Assembly: GCF_024266585.1 (NCBI RefSeq)
Contig: NZ_CP100647.1
Location: 186,001 to 250,000 of the forward strand
DNA from: Xanthomonas sacchari
GTDB lineage: Bacteria; Pseudomonadota; Gammaproteobacteria; Xanthomonadales; Xanthomonadaceae
Length of the DNA: 64,000 nt
Reading direction: 5' to 3'
The notes under the pieces are model-generated. The model was not told where the DNA came from. It did not search any database and saw only the letters and a program-made list of their open reading frames with translations. Shown here one piece after another: positions 43,699 through 52,132 of the stretch (position 1 is the stretch's first letter; each line of letters opens with the position of its first letter). The translations under genes were made by a program, and so were the position numbers.

Positions 43699-44010
43699 GC
43701 TTCAACGCAATACGCTTTACCGCAACACCTCAGTCATGACGCGACTGCAAACGCCACCGGCAACGGTGGCGTTTTTTTATGCGCGCGTCGGGTGCGGCTG
43801 CATTCGCCCGGTACGCCTGCGGTCGAGCGCGGCGGAGCGACGCGCCGCCCGATGCGCCGGATCCGCGGATGTCCTTCGACCGGGCGGCCCTGCCCGTTCC
43901 CCGCCGCCGCGAGCCTGCGAGCCGACGCCATCCTCGTCGCCGCCCCTCGCGCACCGCCGCGGCACGGGTGTAGGCTGGTGGCGCGACACCACACCCACAG
44001 GAGGCTGGCC
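43699..44010. other. Spacer between exbD2 and the third exbD
   Basis: 312 nt. It contains the operon terminator (43749-43778) and a ribosome-binding site (CAGGAGG, 43998-44004) for the next gene. Nothing else is recognisable. Confidence 0.6.
43749..43778 (+). terminator. Rho-independent terminator of the tonB-exbB-exbD1-exbD2 operon
   Basis: AAACGCCACCG (43749-43759) pairs with CGGTGGCGTTT (43764-43774) around a GCAA loop, continuing into seven Ts. Confidence 0.93.
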
Positions 44011-44418
44011 ATGGCGTTCAGTGCTGCAGGGAATCGGGGACCGCTGGCGGAGATCAATGTCACCCCGCTGGTCGATGTGATGCTGGTGCTGTTGATCATT
44101 TTCATCGTCACCGCACCGATGCTGACGCGGACGATCACCATGGACCTGCCGCAGCACACCACCGCGCCATCGCGGCCGTTGCCGCCGCCCGACCCGATCC
44201 AGCTGCGCCTGGACGCCTCGGGTCAGTTGTTCTGGAACGCCGCGCCGTTGCCCTTGCGCGATCTGCAGCCACGCCTGCAGGAGGCGATGGCGCAGGCCAG
44301 CGACAATCCGCCTGAGTTGCGCATCGATGCCAGCCCGGATGCGGACTACGATGCCATGGCCAAGGTGCTGGCGGCGGCGAAGAACGCCGACGTGCAGCGC
44401 ATCGGCTTCGTGCAGTAA
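44011..44418 (+). CDS. Biopolymer transport protein ExbD, third copy
   Basis: A 135-residue ExbD with the same N-terminus ([19 protein letters not shown], essential Asp conserved). Its periplasmic half resembles the second copy: both have [19 protein letters not shown] and GFVQ at the end. It looks like a duplicate of exbD2. It has its own strong ribosome-binding site and lies beyond the operon terminator, so it is probably expressed separately. Confidence 0.93.
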   Translation: MAFSAAGNRGPLAEINVTPLVDVMLVLLIIFIVTAPMLTRTITMDLPQHTTAPSRPLPPPDPIQLRLDASGQLFWNAAPLPLRDLQPRLQEAMAQASDNPPELRIDASPDADYDAMAKVLAAAKNADVQRIGFVQ

Positions 44419-44435
44419 CAGGCGCCCCGCGATGC

Positions 44436-44459
44436 GACGCCATCGTCGCCGATGGCGTC
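44436..44459. terminator. Hairpin between exbD (third copy) and pdxJ
   Basis: GACGCCATCG (44436-44445) pairs perfectly with CGATGGCGTC (44450-44459) around a TCGC loop, between convergent genes. No T-tract follows. Confidence 0.6.
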
Positions 44460-44618
44460 GTGCGCACAGGCACTGCTCGCGTCGCTCCGCTTGGGAGGGC
44501 GCAAGACGCACGTTGATCGGATTGCGCGGATCGCGGCCCCCTCGCGGATCGCGACCGCTGCGCCTGCGAAGAGCGCAGGATTCCCAGGGGAGCGCCAGCC
44601 CCGCGCTGTCGGCTTCGC

Positions 44619-45371
44619 TCAGCGGACGCCGGCCAGCACCGCCAGATACGCCTTCACCGTGGCATCGAGCCCGGCGTACAGGGCTTCGCTGATCAGTGCG
44701 TGGCCGATCGACACTTCCAGCACCTGCGGCACCGTCGCCAGGAACGCGCCGAGATTGGCCTGGGCCAGGTCGTGGCCGGCGTTGACGCCGAGCCCGGCCG
44801 CCTGCGCGCGGCGTGCGGCGGCGGCGAACGGCGCTGCCGCGGCGCTGTCGCCCTGCTCCCACGCGGCGGCATAGGGGCCGGTATAGAGCTCGATGCGGTC
44901 GGCGCCCAGTTCGGCCGCCACCGCCAGGTCGGGATTGTCGGCATCCACGAACAGGCTGACCCGGCAGCCCAGCGCCTTCAGTTCGGCGATCAGCGGGCGC
45001 AGGCGCGCACTGTCGCGGCCGAAGTCGAAGCCGTGGTCGGAGGTCAGTTGGGCGTCGCTGTCCGGGACCAGGGTGGCCTGCGCCGGGCGCGCCTGCGCGC
45101 ACAGGGCGATCAGCCCCGGATAGCCGGGCCGCGGCGGCGCGAACGGGTTGCCCTCGATGTTGAATTCGACGCCGCGCTCGCCGGTCAATGCGGCCAGCGC
45201 CAGCACGTCCTCGGCATGGATGTGGCGCCGGTCCGGGCGCGGGTGCACGGTGATGCCGTGCGCGCCGGCGTCCAGGCAGGCGCGCGCGGCCTCGAGCACG
45301 CTGGGCAGGTCGCCGCCGCGCGAATTGCGCAGCACCGCGATCTTGTTGACGTTGACGCTGAGCTTGGTCAT
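44619..45371 (-). CDS. pdxJ: Pyridoxine 5'-phosphate synthase
   Basis: A 250-residue TIM-barrel enzyme that condenses deoxyxylulose 5-phosphate with aminoacetone phosphate in vitamin B6 synthesis. Landmarks are [29 protein letters not shown] with the catalytic His/Arg region, [10 protein letters not shown] and the phosphate loop [18 protein letters not shown]. PdxJ next to the tonB locus is a known xanthomonad arrangement. A small membrane protein gene precedes it by 12 nt. Confidence 0.96.
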   Translation of the reverse strand: MTKLSVNVNKIAVLRNSRGGDLPSVLEAARACLDAGAHGITVHPRPDRRHIHAEDVLALAALTGERGVEFNIEGNPFAPPRPGYPGLIALCAQARPAQATLVPDSDAQLTSDHGFDFGRDSARLRPLIAELKALGCRVSLFVDADNPDLAVAAELGADRIELYTGPYAAAWEQGDSAAAAPFAAAARRAQAAGLGVNAGHDLAQANLGAFLATVPQVLEVSIGHALISEALYAGLDATVKAYLAVLAGVR

Positions 45372-45383
45372 CGCCGGCGCCGC

Positions 45384-45650
45384 TTACGGCGCCGCGGCGT
45401 CGTCGCTGGCGGCGGCCGCGGCGCGGCGCGCCTCGGCCTGCTCGCGCAGCCGGCGCAGTTCGGCCGGATCGATCATCGGCATCGCGTCGCGCTGGCTGGC
45501 GTCGCCGATCTTGGCCACGTACCAGCCGCGCGCCCAGGCCAGCAGGAAGGCCAGGGCGGCCAGCAGGCTCACCACCAGCAACCACATGTGCGGCGTCGTG
45601 AACGCCAGAACGAACGCACCCAGCGCGAGCGGCAGAAAGAGCCAGTACAT
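45384..45650 (-). CDS. Small membrane protein upstream of pdxJ
   Basis: An 88-residue protein starting at 45650 after a GGGGAGA site. Two membrane helices lie at about residues 2-20 and 22-42, followed by a charged helix (PAELRRLREQAEARRAAAAA). No family is recognised. It is 12 nt from pdxJ and likely co-transcribed with it. Confidence 0.7.
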   Translation of the reverse strand: MYWLFLPLALGAFVLAFTTPHMWLLVVSLLAALAFLLAWARGWYVAKIGDASQRDAMPMIDPAELRRLREQAEARRAAAAASDDAAAP

Positions 45651-45749
45651 GACGATCTCCCCAAGGATGGCGCAGTGTAGCGCCGGCGGGCGTGCCGGTT
45701 CCACGTGGCGCCGCGCAGTCCGGGTGCAGGGGCGCCACGCCGGCCGCGG

Positions 45750-47222
45750 CTACAGCAGCGGCGAGGTCAGCCGCGCCACCGCCTCCGGCAGCCGGTAGCG
45801 CCACAGCGAGCGCTTGCGGTCGTCGCGCACGCGCACCGCGTTGGCCATCTCGCCCTCCAGCAACTCGGTCAGTTGCCGGGTCAGCCCACGGTCGCGGAAC
45901 AGCGTGGCCACTTCGAAATTGAGCCGGAAACTGCGGTTGTCGAAGTTGGCGCTGCCGACCAGGCACAGATCCTCGTCGGTGACCAGCGCCTTGGTGTGCA
46001 GCATGCGCGGGCCGTACTCGTAGATCTGGACCCCGGCCTGCAGCAGTTCGTCGAAGTACGAGCGCGCGGCCAGCGTCACCAGCCGCGAGTCGCTGCGCTT
46101 GGGCACCAGCAGGCGCACGTCCAGCCCGCCCAGCGCCGCCGAGGTCAGCGCCATGCGCGCGGCCTCGCCAGGCACGAAGTACGGCGTGACCAGCCACACC
46201 CGCCGCTGTGCCTCGTAGATCGCCGCCACCTGCAGCCGGTGGATGCTCTCCCACGACGAATCCGGCCCCGACACCAGCACCTGCGCCTGGATCGTGCCGT
46301 CGGCGCGGCTGGGCATGTCGCTGGGCCAGATCCGCGCCATGTCGAAGGCGTCGCGGCCCTGCCGGGTGGCGTACAGCCAGTCTTCCACGAACACCAGTTG
46401 CAGGCTGCGCACCACATGGCCTTCGCAGCGCAGGTGCAGGTCGCGGTAGGCATCGGCGCGCAGCGCCTCGTTCTCTTCGTCGGTGACGTTGATGCCGCCG
46501 GTGAAGGCGATGCGGCCGTCGATCACCACGATCTTGCGGTGGGTGCGCAGGTTGACCCAGGGCCGCTTGAACTTGAACGGCCGCAGCAACTGGGTGGGAT
46601 GGAACCAGGCCACCTCGGCGCCGGCCTCCAGCAGCGGCCGCAGGAAGCGCTTGCGCACGTGCGAGGAGCCGACCGCGTCCAGCAACAGGCGCACCCGCAC
46701 GCCGGCGCGGGCGCGTTCGACCAGCGCGTCGCGGATGCGCGTGCCGGTGCGGTCGGGATTGAAGATGTAGTACTCCAGGTGCACGTGGTGCTGCGCGGCG
46801 CCGATGTCGCGCACGATCGCCTCGTAGGTGGCCGCGCCGTCGACCAGCCACTGCACGGCGGTGGCCGAACTCGGCGCCAGGCCGGTGGTGGCCTGGGCGA
46901 TCTTGGCCAGCTCCGTGCAGTCGGCGTCCGGCGGGCACACGCTGCTATAGTGCTCCATGCCCGAGCGCGAGCGGCCGCGGCGCAGGCGTTGCCGCTTCAC
47001 CTTCTGCGGGCCCAGCAGGTAGTAGATGATGAAGCCCAGGTAGGGCAAGGCGGCCAGCGACAGCACCCAGCTCAGCGTCGCCGCCGGTTCGCGCTTCTGC
47101 AGCACGATCCAGCCGCTCAGCCACAGGATGTACAGCAGGTAGGCGGCGGTGAGATAGGCGCCGATGTGCGGGATCCCGGTCAGCCGGTCCCAGGTGTTCT
47201 GCAGAGTTGCGATGACGAGCAT
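45750..47222 (-). CDS. cls: Cardiolipin synthase (phospholipase D family)
   Basis: A 490-residue cardiolipin synthase. Two N-terminal membrane helices (about 22-45 and 50-70) anchor it. Two HKD active sites follow: HRKIVVIDGRIAFTGG and HTKALVTDEDLCLVGSANFDNRS. It joins phosphatidylglycerol molecules in the inner membrane. The C-terminal LRRYLP-like end (WRYRLPEAVARLTSPLL) is family-typical. Which of the several Cls isoenzymes it corresponds to is not clear. Confidence 0.93.
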   Translation of the reverse strand: MLVIATLQNTWDRLTGIPHIGAYLTAAYLLYILWLSGWIVLQKREPAATLSWVLSLAALPYLGFIIYYLLGPQKVKRQRLRRGRSRSGMEHYSSVCPPDADCTELAKIAQATTGLAPSSATAVQWLVDGAATYEAIVRDIGAAQHHVHLEYYIFNPDRTGTRIRDALVERARAGVRVRLLLDAVGSSHVRKRFLRPLLEAGAEVAWFHPTQLLRPFKFKRPWVNLRTHRKIVVIDGRIAFTGGINVTDEENEALRADAYRDLHLRCEGHVVRSLQLVFVEDWLYATRQGRDAFDMARIWPSDMPSRADGTIQAQVLVSGPDSSWESIHRLQVAAIYEAQRRVWLVTPYFVPGEAARMALTSAALGGLDVRLLVPKRSDSRLVTLAARSYFDELLQAGVQIYEYGPRMLHTKALVTDEDLCLVGSANFDNRSFRLNFEVATLFRDRGLTRQLTELLEGEMANAVRVRDDRKRSLWRYRLPEAVARLTSPLL

Positions 47223-47604
47223 CGACGGATTCTAGAGGGTGGCGTGGCGATTGCGGCGAACGCGGTGCCGGCCCGGCGTCCGTGACCGGTCGGATCGCCC
47301 GCGCAGTTGCCTAGCGTGCCGACGCGACCCACACCGCCGACCAGCGCAGGAATGCAAAGGGGTATGACACGCGTTGGCGGCAACCGCGTGACGCCAAGGT
47401 GTCGGCGTTCGCGCGCGCCCGTGGCGAGATTCCGATTCGGCAAGCCGCGGCGGCGGTGTGGCTCGGCGCGGCGGGCGGCGGCGCTACCGACGCGTTCGCT
47501 GCCTGCGTCCGCTGCGGCGCCGGCCATGCCGCATGCGTCGGCCTGAAAGATTCAGTGCGGCGGCAGGCGCCGTCGCATCCGCCGAGACGGTCGGCGCGTA
47601 GCCT
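47223..47604. other. Intergenic region cls-radical SAM gene
   Basis: 382 nt between divergent genes, so it must hold both promoters. None is obvious. No repeat or RNA structure was recognised. Confidence 0.5.
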
Positions 47605-48696
47605 ATGCCGATGAGCACTGCCATCAAGGGCCGCGGCGCCGGCAGCCATCTGCCCGGCCGCTTCGAACGCACCGTCAGCCAGGCCGAGGACGACGGCTGG
47701 CATCCCGACGACAGCGAAGAATTCGCCGAACCGCGCCTGCGCACGCAGGTGAGCGAGGAGACCGCGCGCAGCATCATCAGCCGCAACCAGTCGCCGGACG
47801 TGGGTTTCTCGCAGTCGGTGAACCCCTACCGCGGCTGTGAGCACGGCTGCAGCTACTGCTTCGCCCGTCCCAGCCACGCCTATCTGAACCTGTCGCCTGG
47901 GCTGGACTTCGAGACGCGGCTGTTCGCCAAGACCAATGCCCCGGAACTGTTGCGCCGCGAACTGGCCAAGCCGGGCTACGTGCCCAGCCCGATCGCGCTG
48001 GGCATCAACACCGACGCCTACCAGCCGATCGAACGCAAGCTGCAGCTGACCCGGCGCCTGATCGAGGTGTTCGCCGAAACCCGCCACCCGTTCTCGCTGA
48101 TCACCAAGAACGCGCTGGTCGAGCGCGACCTGGACCTGCTGGCGCCGCTGGCCCGCGACAACCTGGTCAGCGTGCACTTCTCGGTGACCTCGCTGGACCC
48201 GCGGCTGTCGGCCCGCCTGGAGCCGCGCGCGTCGGCCCCGCATGCGCGGCTGCGCGCCATGCGCACCCTGCACGAAGCCGGGGTGCCGGTCGGGGTGATG
48301 GTGGCGCCGGTGATCCCCTGGATCAACGACCACGCGCTGGAAGCGGTGCTGGAGGCGGCCCGCGACGCCGGCGCCGAATCGGCCGGCTACGTGCTGCTGC
48401 GCCTGCCGCACGAAGTGGCGCCGCTGTTCCGCGACTGGCTGCAGGCGCACCATCCCGACCGCGCCGCGCACGTGATGAGCACGGTGCAGCAACTGCGCGG
48501 CGGCAAGGACTACGACAGCACCTTCGGCAAGCGCATGCGTGGCGAAGGCGTGTACGCCGACCTGCTGGCGCGGCGCTTCGCGCTGGCGCACAAGCGGCTG
48601 GGCTACGCCGCGTTCTCACGCCGGCAACTGGACTGCAGCCGCTTCGTCAAACCGCTGCCGCCACGACCGCCATCGCCGCAGGGCGAGCTGTTTTGA
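47605..48696 (+). CDS. PA0069-type radical SAM protein
   Basis: A 363-residue radical SAM enzyme. The Fe-S cluster motif is CEHGCSYC (Cx3Cx2C, about residues 78-85), within NPYRGCEHGCSYCFARPSH. The strand ALGINTDAYQPIER and LVSVHFSVTSLD complete a SPL-like partial TIM barrel. This family is annotated as PA0069 radical SAM proteins, distantly related to spore photoproduct lyase. The substrate is unknown. ATG codons occur at 47605 and 47611, and the choice hardly matters. Confidence 0.88.
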   Translation: MPMSTAIKGRGAGSHLPGRFERTVSQAEDDGWHPDDSEEFAEPRLRTQVSEETARSIISRNQSPDVGFSQSVNPYRGCEHGCSYCFARPSHAYLNLSPGLDFETRLFAKTNAPELLRRELAKPGYVPSPIALGINTDAYQPIERKLQLTRRLIEVFAETRHPFSLITKNALVERDLDLLAPLARDNLVSVHFSVTSLDPRLSARLEPRASAPHARLRAMRTLHEAGVPVGVMVAPVIPWINDHALEAVLEAARDAGAESAGYVLLRLPHEVAPLFRDWLQAHHPDRAAHVMSTVQQLRGGKDYDSTFGKRMRGEGVYADLLARRFALAHKRLGYAAFSRRQLDCSRFVKPLPPRPPSPQGELF

Positions 48697-48809
48697 GCGG
48701 GGATTGGGGAGTCGGCACTGGGGAGTCGTAAACGCGGCACGGCGCGCCCGCCGCCATCGCACTCCAACTGTCAGGAACGCCGCTTTGACGATTCCCCATT
48801 CCCCATTCC

Positions 48810-49517
48810 CTACTCCCGGCCGTACAGCGCCTGCGCCGACTGGAACAGGATCCAGCTGGTGGCGATGAACTTGTCGCCGCGTTGCGGGCGGTTGCCGCGG
48901 TGGGTGTGGGTGAAGGCGGTCGGGGCGATCAGCAGGCTGCCGGCGCGTGGGGCGATCTTGCGGCGCTGGAACAGAAACTCGGTCTCGCCTTCCTCGAAAT
49001 CGTCGTTGAGGTACAGGGTCCACAGCAGGTGCCGGTGCAGGGTCTCGGCGCCGGGATCGCGCGGGTACAGTTCGCAGTGCCAGTACGGATAGCCGCCCTC
49101 GCCCGCCTGGTACCACTGCAGGTTGATCGCGCCCGGACGCAGGCAGGTGCGCACCAGGTTGGACAGCGCCGCGTCGTCGAGCAGGGCGAAATCCTCGGCG
49201 CTGAGCCGGTGCGGCTGGCCGTCGGCGCCAGGCACCTGCAGCATCAGCGGCGAGATCAGCGTCTGCGGGTACTTGCGCAGGTAGCCGAGCAGCCCGCCGA
49301 ACACCGCTTGCTGCAATCGCTCCTCCACGTCGCGCCACGGCTCCAGGCCGCTGATGCGCAGGTCGCGGCTGCGCTTGAGCTCGGGAAACACGCCGCTGCC
49401 GACCTCGCCAGGCCGCAACTGGGTGCTGCCGCGCAGGCGCCGCAGGATGACCGCACAGTCCTCACGGGACATGGCGCCCTCGAATACTTCGATGAAATCG
49501 GGATGCGTGTCGGACAT
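48810..49517 (-). CDS. 2-oxoglutarate/Fe(II)-dependent oxygenase family protein
   Basis: A 235-residue double-stranded beta-helix oxygenase. The iron ligands are probably His in YWHCELYPRD (an HxE rather than the common HxD pair) and the distal His in TAFTHTHRGNRP, with the 2-oxoglutarate-binding Arg next to it. The N-terminal MSREDCAVILRRL and FEEGETEFLFQRRKI are family-like. Substrate unknown; hydroxylation of a protein or small molecule is only inferred. Confidence 0.72.
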   Translation of the reverse strand: MSDTHPDFIEVFEGAMSREDCAVILRRLRGSTQLRPGEVGSGVFPELKRSRDLRISGLEPWRDVEERLQQAVFGGLLGYLRKYPQTLISPLMLQVPGADGQPHRLSAEDFALLDDAALSNLVRTCLRPGAINLQWYQAGEGGYPYWHCELYPRDPGAETLHRHLLWTLYLNDDFEEGETEFLFQRRKIAPRAGSLLIAPTAFTHTHRGNRPQRGDKFIATSWILFQSAQALYGRE

Positions 49518-49866
49518 CGCGCGACCTTACCAGCGATTCCGCGCCGCCGCAGCCATGGGCGACGCCGGATGCGACAGCGGGCGTCGCGTCGATGCCAGCG
49601 TGCGCGGGAGGCGATGCATCCGGGCGCGTCGTCGCGGGGGTATTCGTTCGCCCGCCGCGGTCGCGCCCGGCGCGTCCCACGGCGACCATGATCAGGGCCG
49701 CGGCGGCGCGGACGGATTGACCTTGCACAGATCACGGCCCTGCTGGCGGCGGTCTGGAGGGTGCCGGCACGCCCTTTCGGGATCCTCGGCAGAACGCCGC
49801 CACTGGAATCTGCCCTGACCCGCGATCGCGCGTCGACCAGATCGCCCGCGCGGGTGGTGCCGGTGG
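49518..49866. other. Intergenic region downstream of the small membrane gene
   Basis: 349 nt upstream of the oxygenase gene and downstream of the gene at 49867. No gene, repeat or terminator recognised. Confidence 0.5.
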
Positions 49867-50130
49867 CTACGGGGGCGCAGGATTACCGCGGATCGCGATG
49901 CCCAGCAGCACCAGCCACACCGCCAGCGCCAGCAGCGTGGGCAGTTCGAAGCGGCTGGAGTTGTACAGGGTGAAACTGCGGGCGGCGAAGAACAGCAGCG
50001 TCCACAGCGCCAGGTTGATCAGCACGATCCGCCGCCGCCAGCGGTGCCGGGTGAACAGTGCGATGACGGTGGGCATCAGCGCGACCGGGGCGGTGGCGAA
50101 GAAGAACAGCACGACGAGGGTCTGGTTCAT
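49867..50130 (-). CDS. Small membrane protein resembling the Imm superinfection-immunity family
   Basis: An 87-residue protein with three hydrophobic spans (about 4-24, 34-52 and 65-82). The stretch LMPTVIALFTRHRWRRRIVLINLALW resembles the phage T4 Imm-like pattern, a LPTxxAxxRxHRxxxxIxxLNLxLG motif. The typical GWT..GW segment after it is replaced. It is not next to phage genes. Family membership is tentative. Confidence 0.55.
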   Translation of the reverse strand: MNQTLVVLFFFATAPVALMPTVIALFTRHRWRRRIVLINLALWTLLFFAARSFTLYNSSRFELPTLLALAVWLVLLGIAIRGNPAPP

Positions 50131-50460
50131 GGATGTCTCCCGTCCCGAACGGCGTGGTGCGCGCGACGAACCGCTGCGGTTGTCGCCCTCCGTGCCCTCC
50201 GCCGGACGAGCGCTACCCTACCGCAGTCGGCACGCCATGCCATCGGCCCCCGCTGTCGCGACAACAGGGCCTGCCGGGGCGCAGGATCGGCAGGCCGGCG
50301 GCGGACGCGCGACGCTACGCGGCGATCCCGGCCAGGCCCAGCGGAATGCGCGGCGGCAAGTGCCTGCCGCCGCCACCGCAGACGATCAGGCACCGACGCC
50401 CCGCGGCGTCCGCCATCGTCCGTGTGGCGCAACGCACCTGTGGCCGTTGCGCCACCACGC
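50131..50460. other. Intergenic region upstream of the small membrane gene and downstream of fbp
   Basis: 330 nt. It holds two hairpins: CGGCGGCA / TGCCGCCG (50351-50372) and the longer one at 50424-50455. No gene recognised. Confidence 0.5.
50424..50455 (-). terminator. Hairpin directly after fbp
   Basis: GTGGCGCAACG (50424-50434) pairs perfectly with CGTTGCGCCAC (50445-50455) around a 10-nt loop, beginning 5 nt past the fbp stop. There is no T-tract, so it may be an RNA-stabilising or weak terminator structure. Confidence 0.6.
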
Positions 50461-51477
50461 TCAGCCCTGGCGGCTGTCGTGCTCCAGGTGATACCGCACC
50501 GCTTCGGCGACCTCGTTCTTCGAGCCCAGGAACACCGGCACGCGCTGGTGCAGTTGCTCCGGCTGCAGGCCGAGGATGCGTGCGCGGCCGGTGCTGGCGG
50601 CGCCGCCGGCCTGCTCCACCAGCATGCCCATCGGGTTGGCTTCGTACATCAGCCGCAGCTTGCCGGCCTTGCCCGGGTCCTTCTTGTCCCACGGGTAGAT
50701 GAAGATGCCGCCGCGGGTGAGGATGCGGTGCACGTCGGCGACCATGCTGGCGATCCAGCGCATGTTGAAGTTCTTGCCGCGCACGCCTTCGCTGCCGGCG
50801 AGCAGGTCGGCCACGTACTGCTGCATCGGCGCTTCCCAATGGCGCTGGTTGGACATGTTGATCGCGAACTCGGTGGTGTCCTCGGGGATGCGCATGTCGG
50901 CCTGGGTCAGCAGGAAGCTGCCCTCCTCGCGCTCCAGGGTGAAGGCGTGGGTGCCGTGGCCCAGGGTCAGCACCAGCATCGTGCTGGGGCCGTAGATGCA
51001 GTAGCCGGCGGCGACCTGCGCGGTGCCCGGCTGCAGGAAGTGCTCATCGCCGGGCTTGTCGGTGCCCGGCGGCGCGCGCAGCACCGAGAAGATGGTGCCG
51101 ACCGAGACGTTGACGTCGATGTTGGAACTGCCGTCCAGCGGATCGAACAGCAGCAGGAAATCGCCGCTGGGGTACTTGTCGGGCACCGGCTGGCTGTGGT
51201 CCATCTCTTCCGAGGCGCAGGCGGCGAGGTGGCCGCCCCAGGCGTTGGCCTCGAGCAGGATGTCGTTGCTGAGCACGTCCAGCTTCTTCTGCGCCTCGCC
51301 CTGCACGTTGCCGGTGCCGGCATCGCCGAGCACGCCGCCCAGCGCGCCCTTGCTGACCGCGATGGAGATGCGCTTGCAGGCGCGGGACACGATCGTGATG
51401 AGCTGGCGCAGTTCCGGGCCGATACGCCCGGCATGCTGTTCTTCGATCAGGAAGCGGGTCAGCGACGTTCGCGACAT
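50461..51477 (-). CDS. fbp: Class I fructose-1,6-bisphosphatase
   Basis: A 338-residue gluconeogenic phosphatase. The metal site is in [24 protein letters not shown], with the FBPase core [23 protein letters not shown]. It starts [14 protein letters not shown]; an ATG 36 nt upstream would add an unlikely extension. It converts fructose 1,6-bisphosphate to fructose 6-phosphate in the cytoplasm. It is monocistronic with a hairpin immediately downstream. Confidence 0.97.
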   Translation of the reverse strand: MSRTSLTRFLIEEQHAGRIGPELRQLITIVSRACKRISIAVSKGALGGVLGDAGTGNVQGEAQKKLDVLSNDILLEANAWGGHLAACASEEMDHSQPVPDKYPSGDFLLLFDPLDGSSNIDVNVSVGTIFSVLRAPPGTDKPGDEHFLQPGTAQVAAGYCIYGPSTMLVLTLGHGTHAFTLEREEGSFLLTQADMRIPEDTTEFAINMSNQRHWEAPMQQYVADLLAGSEGVRGKNFNMRWIASMVADVHRILTRGGIFIYPWDKKDPGKAGKLRLMYEANPMGMLVEQAGGAASTGRARILGLQPEQLHQRVPVFLGSKNEVAEAVRYHLEHDSRQG

Positions 51478-51596
51478 GGGCAGGACGGCCTTGCGTGAGA
51501 AGGGGACCGCCATTGTCGCGGGTTGCGCCGCGGATTTCGATGCGCCGTGATGCGCGCGCGTCGAAACGCCGCGTAGCGGCCGACGCGCGCGTGCCG

Positions 51597-52082
51597 CTAT
51601 GGCGTGCGCTCGCCGGCTTCGAGGGCGGCGGCGAACTTCGCCATCAGCCGCACCAGATCCGTCACGTCCTGCGGCGCCCAGGAGGCGAAGATCCGCCGGC
51701 CGATGCGCTCGCGCGCCGCATCCAGACGGTCGGTCATGTCCTTGCCCTTGGGGGTGACCGTGGCCTCGCGCAGGCGCCGGTCCTGCGCGTTGCCGCGGCG
51801 CTCGACCAGCTCCATCGCCGCCAGCTTGGCGACCTGGCGGCTGATGGTGGTGTAGTCGCGGCCCAGGCGCTCGGCCAGGTCCACCACCCCGATCGGCCCG
51901 AACCGCTCGATCACCACCAGCAGCCGGAACAGCGCCTGGTCCAGGGTCACGCCGGCTTCTTCCAGCAGCCGCGCGTCGTTGCGCGGGCGGTTCATCACGC
52001 TGGCGATGCCGACCATGGACAGGTGCAGCGACTTCAGTTCGGGCGAAATATGTGTATCTTGCACCTTCTTATCGGTGGGCAT
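51597..52082 (-). CDS. MarR-family transcriptional regulator
   Basis: A 161-residue winged-helix regulator. The ATG at 52082 is preceded by GGAGAGA at proper spacing. The DNA-binding part is [49 protein letters not shown], broken here only by its wing, with N- and C-terminal dimerisation helices. It is divergent from an FAD monooxygenase 50 nt away, the usual arrangement for a repressor and its target. Two palindromic sites in or near the gap are candidate operators. Confidence 0.88.
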   Translation of the reverse strand: MPTDKKVQDTHISPELKSLHLSMVGIASVMNRPRNDARLLEEAGVTLDQALFRLLVVIERFGPIGVVDLAERLGRDYTTISRQVAKLAAMELVERRGNAQDRRLREATVTPKGKDMTDRLDAARERIGRRIFASWAPQDVTDLVRLMAKFAAALEAGERTP

Positions 52083-52113
52083 ATCGTTCTCTCCAGTTGA
52101 GTGCATTTTGCAC
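52052..52113. promoter_or_regulatory. Pair of candidate MarR operators between the divergent genes
   Basis: GTGCATTTTGCAC (52101-52113) is a perfect inverted repeat around TTT. GTGTATCTTGCAC (52052-52064, inside the 5' end of the MarR gene) is the same with one arm mismatch. Their centres are 49 nt apart. Confidence 0.6.
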
Positions 52114-52132
52114 ATTTTTGGAGCCTGCAGCG

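Noticed and set aside
45697-45712. GGTTCCACGTGGCGCC, a fourth parS-like site
   Set aside because: The right arm has lost the palindrome (CGCC instead of AACA/AACC), so it is likely chance.
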